From assembly GCA_018712705.1 (NCBI GenBank), contig DVGM01000013.1, positions 26,381 through 90,380 of the forward strand: a stretch of 64,000 nucleotides of DNA. The letters are read 5' to 3'. This stretch comes from Aphodousia faecalis (lineage in GTDB: Bacteria; Pseudomonadota; Gammaproteobacteria; Burkholderiales; Burkholderiaceae_F). The position numbers and the translations under genes are program-made. Below the pieces are notes generated by a model. The model searched no databases, was not told the DNA's origin, and saw nothing but the letters and a program-made list of their open reading frames with translations. Numbering within the stretch: position 1 is the first letter of the stretch; each line of letters starts with the position of its first letter. Shown here piece by piece: positions 40,374 to 50,449 of the stretch.

Positions 40374-41660
40374 TTACTGTAAAAGCGGTCCCCAAGAGGG
40401 TTCTCGGATATCACCGTTGGGACCGGTAAGGCGCGTCCTGACGCGACCGTCAAGGCTTACCGTTGCCAACACGCCGCGTCCGCCTTCCTCGGTGGCATAA
40501 ACCAAAATCTTGCCATTCGGAGCAAAGGTGGGAGACTCATCACGCATCGTATCGGTCAAAACCAACTGTGTTCCCGTCAATAAATCGAGCAACGTCACAC
40601 GGAAAGCCCCATTGAAGCGGGAGATGAAGGCGAGTTTATCTCCCTTGGGACTGATGGCCGGACTAATGGCGTACTCGGCACTATAGGTGATTCGTTCAGC
40701 AGCGCCGCCCGCCACAGCTTGACGATAGATTTGAGGCGAGCCGCCGCGGTCGGATGTGAAATAGACGTATTGACCGTCGGGACTGAAAACCGGTTCGGTA
40801 TCAATGCCCTGACTATTGGTGAAACGTCTGACATTCGTACCGTTTGTACTCATAAGGTAGATGTGCGTGCCGCCGCCCATAGACAAGGCCACAGCCATTG
40901 TCTTGCCGTCAGGGCTAAAAGCCGGAGCCGAATTATTGCCCTTGAAACTGGCGATTAAGCGGCGCTCTCCAGATCGAACATCATGCAAATAAATAACGGG
41001 CTTATTGGCTTCAAAGGACACATAGGTGAGCAGCAGTCCGTTGGGAGACCACATCGGAGAAATAATGGACTGATTACTCTTGAGCGCAGTCTGTGGATTG
41101 GCGCCGTCACTGTCGCTGACAACCAATTCGTATGACGCGGGGCCCCTTTGCAAAACGTAGGCCAAGCGCGAAGCGAAAATGCCAGACTCGCCTGTGAGCC
41201 GCTCATAAACAGCGTCCGCAATACGGTGAGCCGTCAAACGCAGATCGCCGCTACTGACCACGAACTGCTTTTCGTCAATCACTTTGTCCTCAACCGTACC
41301 AAACAGCCTGTAATTGACGCGATAGCGAGTATCGGGCAGCTTTTCGATAGTGCCCATAACCAGTGCGGTCGCTCCCATCGTGCGCCAGAATTTAGCACGA
41401 GGCTTTTCGATATCCTCGGCCGGCAACTCACCCATTACTTTGAGTGCGCGAAAGGATCCGCTTCTTTCGAGGTCCGCGGTGACAACCGTTGACAAGTCCA
41501 ACGGTGCGTTATTGGTTCCCTGAAATTGGGGGATGGCAATCGGCATTTGATTGGCACCCACCCCCGTAATTTCAATGCGAAGCTGAGCCCAAGCGGGCAA
41601 ACTTGCCCCGGACACCAAACCGGCACCAGCGGCAAGCAACGTTCGACGGTTAATCTGCAT
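40374..41660 (-). CDS. tolB: Tol-Pal system beta-propeller protein TolB
   Basis: The 428-residue protein has the N-terminal TolB domain and five to six WD-like SPDG repeats from residue 200 on (FSPDGKTMAVALS, FSPDGQYVYFTSDRGG, ISPKGDKLAF). The signal peptide has a twin-arginine start (NRRTLLAAGAG) and an AWA cleavage site, unlike the Sec signal of E. coli TolB. The ATG at 41660 has AAGGGA upstream. tolQRA are not next to it; purH lies upstream behind a terminator. Confidence 0.93.
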   Translation of the reverse strand: MQINRRTLLAAGAGLVSGASLPAWAQLRIEITGVGANQMPIAIPQFQGTNNAPLDLSTVVTADLERSGSFRALKVMGELPAEDIEKPRAKFWRTMGATALVMGTIEKLPDTRYRVNYRLFGTVEDKVIDEKQFVVSSGDLRLTAHRIADAVYERLTGESGIFASRLAYVLQRGPASYELVVSDSDGANPQTALKSNQSIISPMWSPNGLLLTYVSFEANKPVIYLHDVRSGERRLIASFKGNNSAPAFSPDGKTMAVALSMGGGTHIYLMSTNGTNVRRFTNSQGIDTEPVFSPDGQYVYFTSDRGGSPQIYRQAVAGGAAERITYSAEYAISPAISPKGDKLAFISRFNGAFRVTLLDLLTGTQLVLTDTMRDESPTFAPNGKILVYATEEGGRGVLATVSLDGRVRTRLTGPNGDIREPSWGPLLQ

Positions 41661-41720
41661 GATCAATCCCTTAAAACGGATATCACAAAAAGTCAACTAA
41701 AGTGCTTTGATTTTAAAGCA

Positions 41721-41760
41721 AAAGAGGCGCCAGTCTGAGCGATTGGCGCCCTTTTTTTTC
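41721..41760 (-). terminator. Terminator between purH and tolB
   Basis: GGCGCC (41726-41731) and GGCGCC within TTGGCGCC (41743-41750) pair, with TCTTTTG following on the minus strand and TTTTTTTT on the plus strand. Confidence 0.8.
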
Positions 41761-41794
41761 GATTGGTTACGATTGACGTAACCAAACAGCCGAA

Positions 41795-43348
41795 TTAGTG
41801 GCGGAAGTGACGTTCACCGGTAAAGACCATAACGATGCCGCGTTCGTCGGCAGCGTCAATGACTTCTTGGTCGCGGATCGAACCGCCCGGTTGAATCACA
41901 CAGCTTGCACCGGCATCCACCACGACATCCAAACCGTCTCTAAACGGGAAGAAGGCGTCGCTCGCGACTGCCGTATCCTTCAAACTTAACCCGGCTTCTT
42001 CGGCCTTAATGGAAGCGATTCGGGCAGAGTCCACACGGCTCATCTGACCGGCACCCACACCCATCGTCATGCCGTCTTTGGCAAAGACAATCGTGTTGGA
42101 CTTCACAAACTTGGCCACACGCCAGGCAAAGAGCATGTCCTTGAGCTGTTGAGCCGTGGGCTGCTTCTTCGTTACCACGCGCAAAGCCTCTTCTGAGACC
42201 ACTTGCAAGTCCGGCGTTTGCACGAGAAGGCCGCCGCCCACGCGCTTGAAGTCAAAGTCGTTGTGATCGTCACCCATTTCAATCGTCAAAAGACGCAAAT
42301 TGGGTTTCTTTTCGAGAATAGCCAAAGCGTCGGCATCAAAAGCAGGCGCCATGATCACTTCGGCAAATTGCTTGGAAATCATTTCAGCACAAGCGGCCGT
42401 TACCGGCGTATTGAATGCCAAAATACCGCCGAAAGCGCTCTTTGAGTCTGTCTTAAAGGCCTTGGCATAAGCTTCGGCGCTATCAGCACCCACAGCTACA
42501 CCGCAAGGATTGGCGTGCTTGATAATGACGCAAGCAGGTTCTGCAAATTGGCGAACAGCTTCCCAAGCCGCATCGCTATCGGCAATATTGTTGTAGGACA
42601 AAGCCTTGCCGTGCAATTGTTTGTAGCTTGCCAAAAGGCCTTTACCCACATGCACTTCACGGTAGAAAGCCGCCTTTTGGTGGGGATTTTCACCGTAACG
42701 CATGTCCTGAACCTTCACGAATTGACGAGTGAAGCTTTCCGGGAAATCCTTCTTTTGCTTGTCTTCGTCCAAGGCCGTGAGGTAGTTGGAAATCATGGCA
42801 TCATAGCGAGCGGTATGGCAGAACACTTTCTTTGCTAAACGCAAACGGGTTTCGGCCGTCACTTCGCCCTTTTGCTTTAATTCTTCCAACACTGAGGAGT
42901 AATCGGCCGGATCCACAACGACTGCCACGCTTTCATGGTTTTTGGCCGCAGCGCGGATCATGGTCGGACCACCGATATCGATATTTTCAATGGCTTCTTC
43001 AAATGTGCAATCGGGTTTAGCGATCGTTGCCTCAAACGGATAGAGGTTCACAACAATGATGTCGATCGGATCAATGTTGTGGTCAGCCAAAGCTTTCATA
43101 TGAGCTGGATCGGGGCGGCGAGCCAAAATACCCGCGTGGATCTTCGGATTGAGTGTTTTGACACGACCGTCAAGCATTTCAGGGAAACCCGTGTAATCGG
43201 CCACTTCCTGAACTTCGATTCCTGCCTGAGCGATCAATTTGGCGGTACCGCCCGTGGAGAGCAGGTGATAGCCCAAAGCGGCGAGTTCGCGAGCGAACTC
43301 CACGACTCCGGTCTTATCAGACACACTCAACAAAGCTTGTTTACGCAT
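41795..43348 (-). CDS. purH: Bifunctional AICAR formyltransferase/IMP cyclohydrolase
   Basis: The 517-residue protein has the N-terminal MGS-like IMP cyclohydrolase domain (SVSDKTGVVEFAREL, LSTGGTAKLI) and the C-terminal AICAR transformylase domain (KHANPCGVA, QMSRVDSARIA, DAFFPFRDG). It catalyses the last two steps of IMP synthesis. fis and dusB lie upstream on the same strand, an order typical of Burkholderiales. Confidence 0.96.
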   Translation of the reverse strand: MRKQALLSVSDKTGVVEFARELAALGYHLLSTGGTAKLIAQAGIEVQEVADYTGFPEMLDGRVKTLNPKIHAGILARRPDPAHMKALADHNIDPIDIIVVNLYPFEATIAKPDCTFEEAIENIDIGGPTMIRAAAKNHESVAVVVDPADYSSVLEELKQKGEVTAETRLRLAKKVFCHTARYDAMISNYLTALDEDKQKKDFPESFTRQFVKVQDMRYGENPHQKAAFYREVHVGKGLLASYKQLHGKALSYNNIADSDAAWEAVRQFAEPACVIIKHANPCGVAVGADSAEAYAKAFKTDSKSAFGGILAFNTPVTAACAEMISKQFAEVIMAPAFDADALAILEKKPNLRLLTIEMGDDHNDFDFKRVGGGLLVQTPDLQVVSEEALRVVTKKQPTAQQLKDMLFAWRVAKFVKSNTIVFAKDGMTMGVGAGQMSRVDSARIASIKAEEAGLSLKDTAVASDAFFPFRDGLDVVVDAGASCVIQPGGSIRDQEVIDAADERGIVMVFTGERHFRH

Positions 43349-43409
43349 AATTGCTGTCCTTAATAATTAAAAAACGAAAAAACAAAACCTTCCGGCCCAT
43401 CCTCAGCCA

Positions 43410-43718
43410 TCAGATGAGCTTGTAAAACTGTAGCTTCTTGTGCAACGTGTTTCTGTTTATGCCGAGAAGCTGCGCCGCCGCACATTTATTGTGTCCCGTG
43501 CGTTTCATCACAAATTCAAGCAAGGGCTTTTCCACCGCTTGAATAACCATAGGATAGAGTTCGTGCTGCGGACGCATCCCGTTGAGCGTTTTGAAGTAAC
43601 TTTGCAAATTACGAAGAACAGCCGCCTCAAGCGACTCATCTTGTTCGATTGTCGCAGGCTTCATCATCAACGGGTTTTCGGCCATCACTTCTTGTTTTTT
43701 GATTGTATCGGAAACCAT
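43410..43718 (-). CDS. fis: Fis-family DNA-binding protein
   Basis: The C-terminal 50 residues are the Fis HTH (KPLLEFVMKRTGHNKCAAAQLLGINRNTLHKKL). The N-terminal part is longer than in E. coli and of low similarity. Fis bends DNA and regulates stable RNA genes. The start is uncertain: GTG 43730, ATG 43718 and an internal ATG two thirds of the way into the extension are all in frame and none has a strong Shine-Dalgarno sequence. It follows dusB, as in E. coli and Burkholderiales. Confidence 0.88.
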   Translation of the reverse strand: MVSDTIKKQEVMAENPLMMKPATIEQDESLEAAVLRNLQSYFKTLNGMRPQHELYPMVIQAVEKPLLEFVMKRTGHNKCAAAQLLGINRNTLHKKLQFYKLI

Positions 43719-43752
43719 ATCAATGAACACAAAAGAGAGAAAAAATCGTTAT

Positions 43753-44736
43753 TTATAACCAACCTTGCCGCTTGAAATAGTCAAGCAGGCATCTGCCCTG
43801 CATAAGAGCATCCGGTGCCTGACAAAGATCCGAGCGGACTTCTTCAAATCCGGGCCACCCCGTCAGATACCATAAAAGGTGCTTTCTAAAAGTCATCACA
43901 GCGACCGGCTCGGGGTAACACTCAAAGTGCCACCGTCTGTGCGACAGTATCGCCTCCACTTTCTCCTTATGGGAAAGCTCAAAAGGCACGCCGCTTCGAA
44001 GCGTTTCTTTTATTTCTTTAAAAAGCCAAGGTCGCCCCAGCGCCGCGCGGCCGATCATCACGGCCTGAGCACCGGTGTAGCGCAAAACGGCCGAAGCTCG
44101 ATTGGCATCGGCAATATCGCCGTTGGCCACCACCGGGATTGTCAGTTCAGAGGCTACTTGGGCAATGGTGTCGTACTCGACCTGACTTTCAAACGCCCCG
44201 GCCCTTGTTCTGCCATGAACAGTAAGCATCGCAAAACCGGCTTCCTCGGCCCAGTGTCCCACTTGAAGCGCATTTTTATGTGCTTCATCCCACCCGGTTC
44301 GGCATTTTAAGGTCACAGGAACCGCGCATTTCTGCGATACCTCGCCCAACGCTTCTAAAATTTTCCGGGCTTGTGTTTCTTCGCGCATTAGGGCAGAGCC
44401 ACAGGCTACATTACAGACCTTTTTGGCCGGACACCCCATGTTGAAATCAATGACCTCAGCGCCCGCCTCAACTGCCCAATGAAACGCTTCGCTAAGTGCA
44501 ACCGGATCAGCCCCCAAGAGTTGCACTACCCGAGGGCACTCCTTATCAAAAAATTTCAACCTGGCTAAGGTTTTGCGGCTATTTCGCAATTGAGGGGCAC
44601 TGGCAAGCATTTCACCTACCGCATAATCGGCACCGAATTGGCGGCACAAACGCCTAAAAGGCGCGTCCGTCACTCCGGCCATGGGTGCTAGAAAAAGCAC
44701 ACCGTCAATACGGTACTGTCCTAAATTAAAACCCAT
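43753..44736 (-). CDS. dusB: tRNA-dihydrouridine synthase B
   Basis: The 327-residue FMN protein has LAPMAGVTDAPFRRLCRQFGADY, NMGCPAKKVCN (catalytic Cys), KCRTGWDEAHKN and HGRTRAGAF. It reduces uridine in the tRNA D-loop. It is followed by fis after about 34 bases, the classical dusB-fis operon. Confidence 0.94.
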   Translation of the reverse strand: MGFNLGQYRIDGVLFLAPMAGVTDAPFRRLCRQFGADYAVGEMLASAPQLRNSRKTLARLKFFDKECPRVVQLLGADPVALSEAFHWAVEAGAEVIDFNMGCPAKKVCNVACGSALMREETQARKILEALGEVSQKCAVPVTLKCRTGWDEAHKNALQVGHWAEEAGFAMLTVHGRTRAGAFESQVEYDTIAQVASELTIPVVANGDIADANRASAVLRYTGAQAVMIGRAALGRPWLFKEIKETLRSGVPFELSHKEKVEAILSHRRWHFECYPEPVAVMTFRKHLLWYLTGWPGFEEVRSDLCQAPDALMQGRCLLDYFKRQGWL

Positions 44737-44797
44737 CAGGAAATTTCGCCCACAAAAACGCCACCGTATGGGTAGCCAGCAATGGTGTTATTTTAAT

Positions 44798-44824
44798 AAT
44801 GTTGCTCATTTTTTGAGCAACATT
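44798..44824 (-). terminator. Hairpin between murU and dusB
   Basis: AATGTTGCTCA (44798-44808) and TGAGCAACATT (44814-44824) form a perfect 11-bp stem with a T5 loop. The tail is A/T-rich rather than a clean U-run. Confidence 0.6.
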
Positions 44825-44909
44825 CCCGATTTTTCTGATTCAAAACAAACTATCCGTAGAAAAATAGTCATCTAAATTCAATATATTGTACTTTGAAAAT
44901 AAAGAGTCT

Positions 44910-45602
44910 CTATTTTGAAAATTTCTGTCCCAAAGCTTCGAGCGCCTGAGGTGTTCCGACATTTTCCCAAAAACCAGTATAGACCTCCCCGCTCACGCGG
45001 CCGGCTTCAATGAATTGATCCAACCAGGGGAAAAGTTTGGCAAAAACAATCGGGACGTTGCGGAAAATTCGGGGCGAAAAAAGACCGATGCTCGAGTAGG
45101 TATACGTCCGAGCGTTTCTCGTCACAAGGCCATTGACCAACCCCATGTCGCCTTCTGGATGGAAATCCGGATTGGGCACTAAAACCAAATGAGCATCCAA
45201 CTGTCCTTTGCGGATTCGTTGAGCGGGTTTATCTAATAGAGCGGAAAAATCAAAGTCCGTCGCAATGTCACCCGCCACCACAATAAAAGGCTCCTCACCT
45301 TCACTTAAAAGAGGGAGAGCTTTGGCGATGCCTCCGAGCGTCTCGAGCGACTCATCGTATGTTTGACCTTCAACGGAATAGTGAATATCAGCCCCCCGAT
45401 AATGTGTCCCCAGAGCCGGCAAAAATGTTTCTGACAAATGAGCTGTATTGATCACTATTTGATTAACACCGGCTCGAACCAAACCGTCAACGGACCAATC
45501 GATAAGACGCCTGTCACCAGCCCTTAGTAATGGCTTTGGCAACTGATCGGTTAGGGGCCGCATACGCTTGCCGCGGCCTGCAGCCAAAATCATCGCTCGC
45601 AC
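44910..45602 (-). CDS. murU: N-acetylmuramate alpha-1-phosphate uridylyltransferase
   Basis: The protein begins MILAAGRGKRMRPLTDQLPKPLL, the nucleotidyltransferase signature, has 230 residues and lacks a C-terminal beta-helix. It directly follows an AmgK-type kinase, so it fits MurU of the cell-wall recycling bypass rather than a glucose-1-phosphate enzyme. It makes UDP-MurNAc from MurNAc-1-phosphate. Confidence 0.87.
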   Translation of the reverse strand: MRAMILAAGRGKRMRPLTDQLPKPLLRAGDRRLIDWSVDGLVRAGVNQIVINTAHLSETFLPALGTHYRGADIHYSVEGQTYDESLETLGGIAKALPLLSEGEEPFIVVAGDIATDFDFSALLDKPAQRIRKGQLDAHLVLVPNPDFHPEGDMGLVNGLVTRNARTYTYSSIGLFSPRIFRNVPIVFAKLFPWLDQFIEAGRVSGEVYTGFWENVGTPQALEALGQKFSK

Positions 45603-45611
45603 AACCGACTC

Positions 45612-46622
45612 CTAGAAAGTGTAGCCGTACTGAGGCACGCTGTCTTCAATCTGGTCAACCAAGAAAAGAAGCGCCTTTAATTCATCATAACGGTGTGCAG
45701 TCTGACGAACGTAATTGATGAAACGCGGAGTATCGGCCAAGTATTTGGGCTTATTGTCGCGATAATTTAAGCGCGCAAAAATGCCCAAAATCTTCAAATG
45801 GCGCTGCAATCCCATCCACTCGACATCCTTCCAGAAAACACCGAAATCCTGCGGCACGGGAATGCCGGCCTGACGAGCTTTTTCCCAATAGCGAATAGTC
45901 ATGTCAATGACAAAAGTTTCACCCCAGCTGATGAAAGCGTCACGCAAAAGAGAGGCAATGTCGTAAGAAACAGGACCATAGAGCGCATCCTGATAATCAA
46001 GGATGCCCGGGCCGCCTTCGGGCACTACCATTAAGTTGCGGGGCATATAGTCGCGGTGCACAAACACTTTGGCTTGAGAGAGATTGTTTTGCAAAATTCG
46101 TTCAAAGCACACTTTGAGCAAAGCGCTTTGACGTTCATCCAAAGTCTTGTTGCGATGCTTGGCGATGTACCACTCGGGGAATAAATTCAATTCACGCGTA
46201 AGCGTTGCCCGGTCATACTCGGGTAAAACACCCGGTTCTGAAATACTTTGCCATCTCACAAGCGCGTCAATGGCTTCTGTCATCAATTCCCGTGCATTGT
46301 CTTCATTGAGAACATCCAAATAAGTCTTGTGGCCTAAATCACTTAATAATAAGAAACCTTGCTCGGGATTTTGCTCGTAGATATGCGGTACGGTGAGCGC
46401 GGCCTTCTCAAAAAGAGAAGTCACTCGGATAAAGGGACGAACATCTTCATGAGCGGGCGGCGCATCCATCACAATGAAGGTTTTACCGTTTTGATCGGCT
46501 ACACGAAAATAGCTTCTAAAGCCTGCGTCTGAACTGGCCGGAGCCTCGCTTTCAACGTTTAAAGCGTACTTGGAAGCGATACCGGACAACCACTCGCGGC
46601 GCTCATTTTGACGATCCGTCAT
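45612..46622 (-). CDS. amgK: N-acetylmuramate/N-acetylglucosamine anomeric kinase
   Basis: This aminoglycoside-phosphotransferase-fold kinase has VHRDYMPRNLMV (catalytic Asp and Asn) and GILDYQDALYGP (metal-binding Asp). It phosphorylates recycled MurNAc at C1. murU follows 9 bases later and lptD is divergent, the arrangement known from Pseudomonas. GGGGA precedes the ATG at 46622; an in-frame ATG at 46634 is less well placed. Confidence 0.88.
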   Translation of the reverse strand: MTDRQNERREWLSGIASKYALNVESEAPASSDAGFRSYFRVADQNGKTFIVMDAPPAHEDVRPFIRVTSLFEKAALTVPHIYEQNPEQGFLLLSDLGHKTYLDVLNEDNARELMTEAIDALVRWQSISEPGVLPEYDRATLTRELNLFPEWYIAKHRNKTLDERQSALLKVCFERILQNNLSQAKVFVHRDYMPRNLMVVPEGGPGILDYQDALYGPVSYDIASLLRDAFISWGETFVIDMTIRYWEKARQAGIPVPQDFGVFWKDVEWMGLQRHLKILGIFARLNYRDNKPKYLADTPRFINYVRQTAHRYDELKALLFLVDQIEDSVPQYGYTF

Positions 46623-46741
46623 GTCTTTCCCCATTTTTCTTTCACTTTGATGGGCGAAATTATGACACGGAGAGCGAAGAGCGCCAAGCGCTTCGGCTAT
46701 AATGGGCGAGTACTGTTTGACGAACCTAATTCATTCATTTC

Positions 46742-49105
46742 ATGTCGGATTTTTCCAAAAACCCTTCGAAAGGGCTGCCCGCACTCAAAATCCTGAGTGT
46801 GGCGTGTGCGCTTGCCTGCGCAACTTACGCCCATGCACAAACCACGGATGGCGTTCGCCTGAGAACGGCAGGCTCACTCGATGACTCCCCACAAATTGTT
46901 AACGAAAACAGCGCCAGTTTCATTTCAGCTGACCGAATGGAAACCACAGATGACCAGATTGTGCTCTCGGGCGACGCGGAAGTTCGTCGCGCCGGGACGG
47001 TCATTCGAGGCGACAACATTACCTACACACAGTCAACTGACACGGTAGATGTGAAAGGAAACGCTGTGGTCACTCGTGCCGGCGCCCGTTTTGCTGGCCC
47101 CGAACTCAACTATCAAATTGAGACTGAAACAGGTGAAATGCAGGACGCGACCTATGAGTACGCCGCCCGCCGCATCCAGGGGAAAACGAAGTACGCGCGA
47201 TTTGAAAGCGGTCAGTCCACTCAGTTGCGCGAAGCCACGCTTTCAACCTGCAAACCCGGCAGCAAAGCCTGGTGGATTGAAGCCGACACGCTCACGATTG
47301 ATGAAACCAACAACATGGCCACCGCCCATGATGTGAGTTTTCACTTGGCGGGGCTTCCCGTCTTAGGTACGCCGTATGCTTTCTTCCCTGTGGGCACTGA
47401 CCGTCAAAGCGGTCTTCTGACTCCCACTATTGGCATGAGTTCCGATTTGGGTTTTGACTATGCGCAGCCCATCTATTGGAACATCGCACCCAACTATGAC
47501 TATACGTTCACGCCTCGCATTATGAGTAAGCGCGGCATCATGCTCGGCAATGAATTCCGATTCTTAACGGAAAACATGGGCGGCACCCTCACCTATGATT
47601 GGGTACCTGACGACCGCCATGAAGACAGAAGCCGCTATGGGGCCAGAGTGGACGCTTGGGCCAAATGGAATGACTTCCACTTTGATGTGGATTACAACCG
47701 CGCAAGCGACGGTGACTTCTTAAGCGACTTCTCCAGCAACCTCAGCGAAGGCGACAACGCCATCTTGCCGCAGGACTTTTCCGCCAAGTACAGCAAGGAT
47801 TTCTGGACGGCCTCTTTGAGTGTGCGTAAAAACCAAGTCCTCGAACGTGATCATCACGATCCGGTCGACCGCCCGTATGAGAAAGTTCCGGAATTTAGCT
47901 GGAACGCCTACTACGCAGACTTCTACGGTTTTGAAATTTCGAGCACCTTGGAAGCCACCCGCTTTAAGCACCGCGACAAAGACTTTAAGCCTGAGGGCGA
48001 TCGCTTCTACATGAACCACTCCATCGCGTATCCAATGAGAGGCTCTTATTGGTTCTTCACGCCCAAGGCCATGTTGACCGGTGTTTCCTATAACCTCACG
48101 GGACTCAACAACCTTGATCGCGATTTCCGAAACACCGTGGGTTATGAAAAGAATTCCCACTTTGTGGTGCCGACATTTAGTTTGGATACGGGCTTGATCT
48201 TTGAGCGAGAAGCCTCTTGGTTCGGTCAGGATGCCACCCAGACGTTTGAGCCGAGACTCTTTTACGTCTACACACCGTACCGTGACCAAAGCAAGATGCC
48301 AGTGTTTGACAGCTCTTACATGGATTTAAGTTTCGGCAGCTTTTTCATGGAAAATGCCTTCACGGGCCATGACCGAGTTTCTGAAGCCAATCAGGTGTCG
48401 CTTATCTTGACGTCTCGTTACTTGGATCGCAAATCCGGTCAAGAGTTATTCAGCGCCTCTATCGGCCAGCGTTACTATTTCTCCGATCAAGAGGTTGCAT
48501 TAAATCGCTATACCATCGACAATTGGCGAGATGTCTTAACTTATCATCGTCGTAGTGACGAGGGTATTAATAAGGGGAGCCACAGTGACTACCTCGGTAA
48601 CATCACGGCTCATTTAACGAAGAATATTGTGGCTTCGACAACGGCTCAATACTCAACAAGCGAAGATCGCTTCACGCGTATTAATGCCGGCATCCGTTGG
48701 CAGCCGAAGCCTTCTGCGGTGGTGGGACTTTATTACCGCTATGACGATCTTCCGACCACTATCGAAGAAGACCGCATCAAACAAATCGACTTGGGTGTTC
48801 AGTGGCCGCTTACCAATTCACTCTACGGTCTTGCACGCTACAATTACGCGCTTGATGAAAGTAAACCTGTTGAAATGCTGGCCGGTGTTGAATACGTCGC
48901 CGATTGCTGGGCTTTGCGCCTAGTCGGCCAACGCACACTCGATAGCGAAGACAGGTACGATACGACCTTCTTCATCCAATTGGAATTGACGGGCTTGGGC
49001 TCTATCGGCTCTGACCCGATCGAAGAACTGCGCCGTGCCATCCCGGGCTATCGGCCTACGACAGACCAACCCGGTGCAGCCGGACTTTATGACTACTATG
49101 AATAA
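46742..49105 (+). CDS. lptD: LPS-assembly protein LptD
   Basis: The 787-residue outer membrane protein has a signal peptide (residues 1-32, AHA end) and an N-terminal OstA/jellyroll domain (ISADRMETTDDQIVLSGDAEV). A large beta-barrel follows with many aromatic strand ends. LptD inserts LPS into the outer leaflet together with LptE. It is the first gene of an lptD-surA-rsmA operon. Confidence 0.94.
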   Translation: MSDFSKNPSKGLPALKILSVACALACATYAHAQTTDGVRLRTAGSLDDSPQIVNENSASFISADRMETTDDQIVLSGDAEVRRAGTVIRGDNITYTQSTDTVDVKGNAVVTRAGARFAGPELNYQIETETGEMQDATYEYAARRIQGKTKYARFESGQSTQLREATLSTCKPGSKAWWIEADTLTIDETNNMATAHDVSFHLAGLPVLGTPYAFFPVGTDRQSGLLTPTIGMSSDLGFDYAQPIYWNIAPNYDYTFTPRIMSKRGIMLGNEFRFLTENMGGTLTYDWVPDDRHEDRSRYGARVDAWAKWNDFHFDVDYNRASDGDFLSDFSSNLSEGDNAILPQDFSAKYSKDFWTASLSVRKNQVLERDHHDPVDRPYEKVPEFSWNAYYADFYGFEISSTLEATRFKHRDKDFKPEGDRFYMNHSIAYPMRGSYWFFTPKAMLTGVSYNLTGLNNLDRDFRNTVGYEKNSHFVVPTFSLDTGLIFEREASWFGQDATQTFEPRLFYVYTPYRDQSKMPVFDSSYMDLSFGSFFMENAFTGHDRVSEANQVSLILTSRYLDRKSGQELFSASIGQRYYFSDQEVALNRYTIDNWRDVLTYHRRSDEGINKGSHSDYLGNITAHLTKNIVASTTAQYSTSEDRFTRINAGIRWQPKPSAVVGLYYRYDDLPTTIEEDRIKQIDLGVQWPLTNSLYGLARYNYALDESKPVEMLAGVEYVADCWALRLVGQRTLDSEDRYDTTFFIQLELTGLGSIGSDPIEELRRAIPGYRPTTDQPGAAGLYDYYE

Positions 49106-50435
49106 GATGAAATACCTGGCGCTGCTTGCCGCCTTTTCCGCAAGCGTTTGTATGGCTCAAACCGCAGGCAGCAAGACTGCCGCCTCTGAGCCTCAGGTTC
49201 TCAATGCCGTGGTCGCGGTTGTAAATAACGACGTGATTACCACCGAGGAACTCGCCGAGCGTGCTCACTCGGCCGCATTGAACCTCAGACGCCAGAAGAT
49301 TCAATTGCCTCCGATGCCTCAGCTGCGTGCTCAGGTTCTTGAGCAACTCATTTTAGAGCGCGCCATCTCCCAGCGCGCCCGTGAGACCGGCATCCGTGTT
49401 GATGACGGCGTTGTCAATGCCACCATTGAACAAATCGCCGCGCAAAACAAAATTACCGTTGCTGAATTACGCCGCCGCTTGTCACTCGATGGGGTGACAT
49501 TCCCGCAATTTAGAGAAGAAATCCGCTCCCAGATTGTGGCTCAACGCTTGCGTGAACGCGAAGTGGATGAAGAAATCAAGATTCCCGAAAGTGAAATTGA
49601 TGCCTTCCTAGCCGATCAAGCGGGCTACAACATTAACGATACGATTGAGTACAACATTTCGCACATTTGGATTCCGACCTCTGACAGCATGAGTACCGAA
49701 GAGCTCAACAACGCCCGCGATACAGCCGAAGACATTTTGGATCGTGCCCGTGACGGAGAAGACTTCGGACAGCTCGCCGCCTCTTTCTCTAGAGCGCCTG
49801 ATGCTTTGGATGGCGGCAACCTTGGTTGGAGAACGCTGTCACAAATGCCGACAGCCCTTTCCACCGCTGTTCGTGAAGCCAGACAGAATTCGTCTAAGAT
49901 CGCCATGAATGTCAGCTCTGACGGCTACTACATCGTCAAGGTCAATGACCGTCGCGATGGTGTTCAAACGAAACTCGCCGGCGGCCCGGTTACCCAGACA
50001 CACGTTCGCCACATCCTGATGGCCGTGACCCCGGTGACCGATGAAGCAACCGTTTTAAACCGCTTAAACGACATTCGTAAGCGTTTGGTGCAAAACAAAG
50101 AAGACTTCGCCACCCTCGCCCGTTTGCATTCCGTGGACGGTTCCGCCACACGCGGCGGTGACTTAGGTTGGGTACAGCCCGGCGATACGGTTCCTCCTTT
50201 TGAAGAAGCCATGAATCGTTTGCAGCCCGGCGAAATCAGTCAACCGATTAAGACTCAATACGGCTACCACATTATCCAAGTGCTCGATCGCCGTGAAGAA
50301 GCGATGAACGCCGAGCGCATGCGCTACATGGCCCGTCAAATTCTTCGTCAAAGAAAATTGGCTGAAGCCACGGCCACTTGGCAGCGTGAATTGCGTGACC
50401 GCGCCTACGTTGAAATTCGCCGCGACGAACTCTAA
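49098..50435 (+). CDS. surA: Periplasmic chaperone/peptidyl-prolyl isomerase SurA
   Basis: A short signal peptide is followed by the SurA N-terminal chaperone domain (AVVNNDVITTEELAER). Two parvulin domains lie at about 190-290 and 305-405 (each with a GGNLGW or GGDLGW motif), and the C-terminal helix returns to the core. SurA escorts outer membrane proteins, including LptD. The start at 49098 overlaps lptD by 8 bp; ATGs at 49089 and 49107 are alternatives. Confidence 0.93.
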   Translation: MNKMKYLALLAAFSASVCMAQTAGSKTAASEPQVLNAVVAVVNNDVITTEELAERAHSAALNLRRQKIQLPPMPQLRAQVLEQLILERAISQRARETGIRVDDGVVNATIEQIAAQNKITVAELRRRLSLDGVTFPQFREEIRSQIVAQRLREREVDEEIKIPESEIDAFLADQAGYNINDTIEYNISHIWIPTSDSMSTEELNNARDTAEDILDRARDGEDFGQLAASFSRAPDALDGGNLGWRTLSQMPTALSTAVREARQNSSKIAMNVSSDGYYIVKVNDRRDGVQTKLAGGPVTQTHVRHILMAVTPVTDEATVLNRLNDIRKRLVQNKEDFATLARLHSVDGSATRGGDLGWVQPGDTVPPFEEAMNRLQPGEISQPIKTQYGYHIIQVLDRREEAMNAERMRYMARQILRQRKLAEATATWQRELRDRAYVEIRRDEL

Positions 50436-50449
50436 AGGACTTGGGAAAC

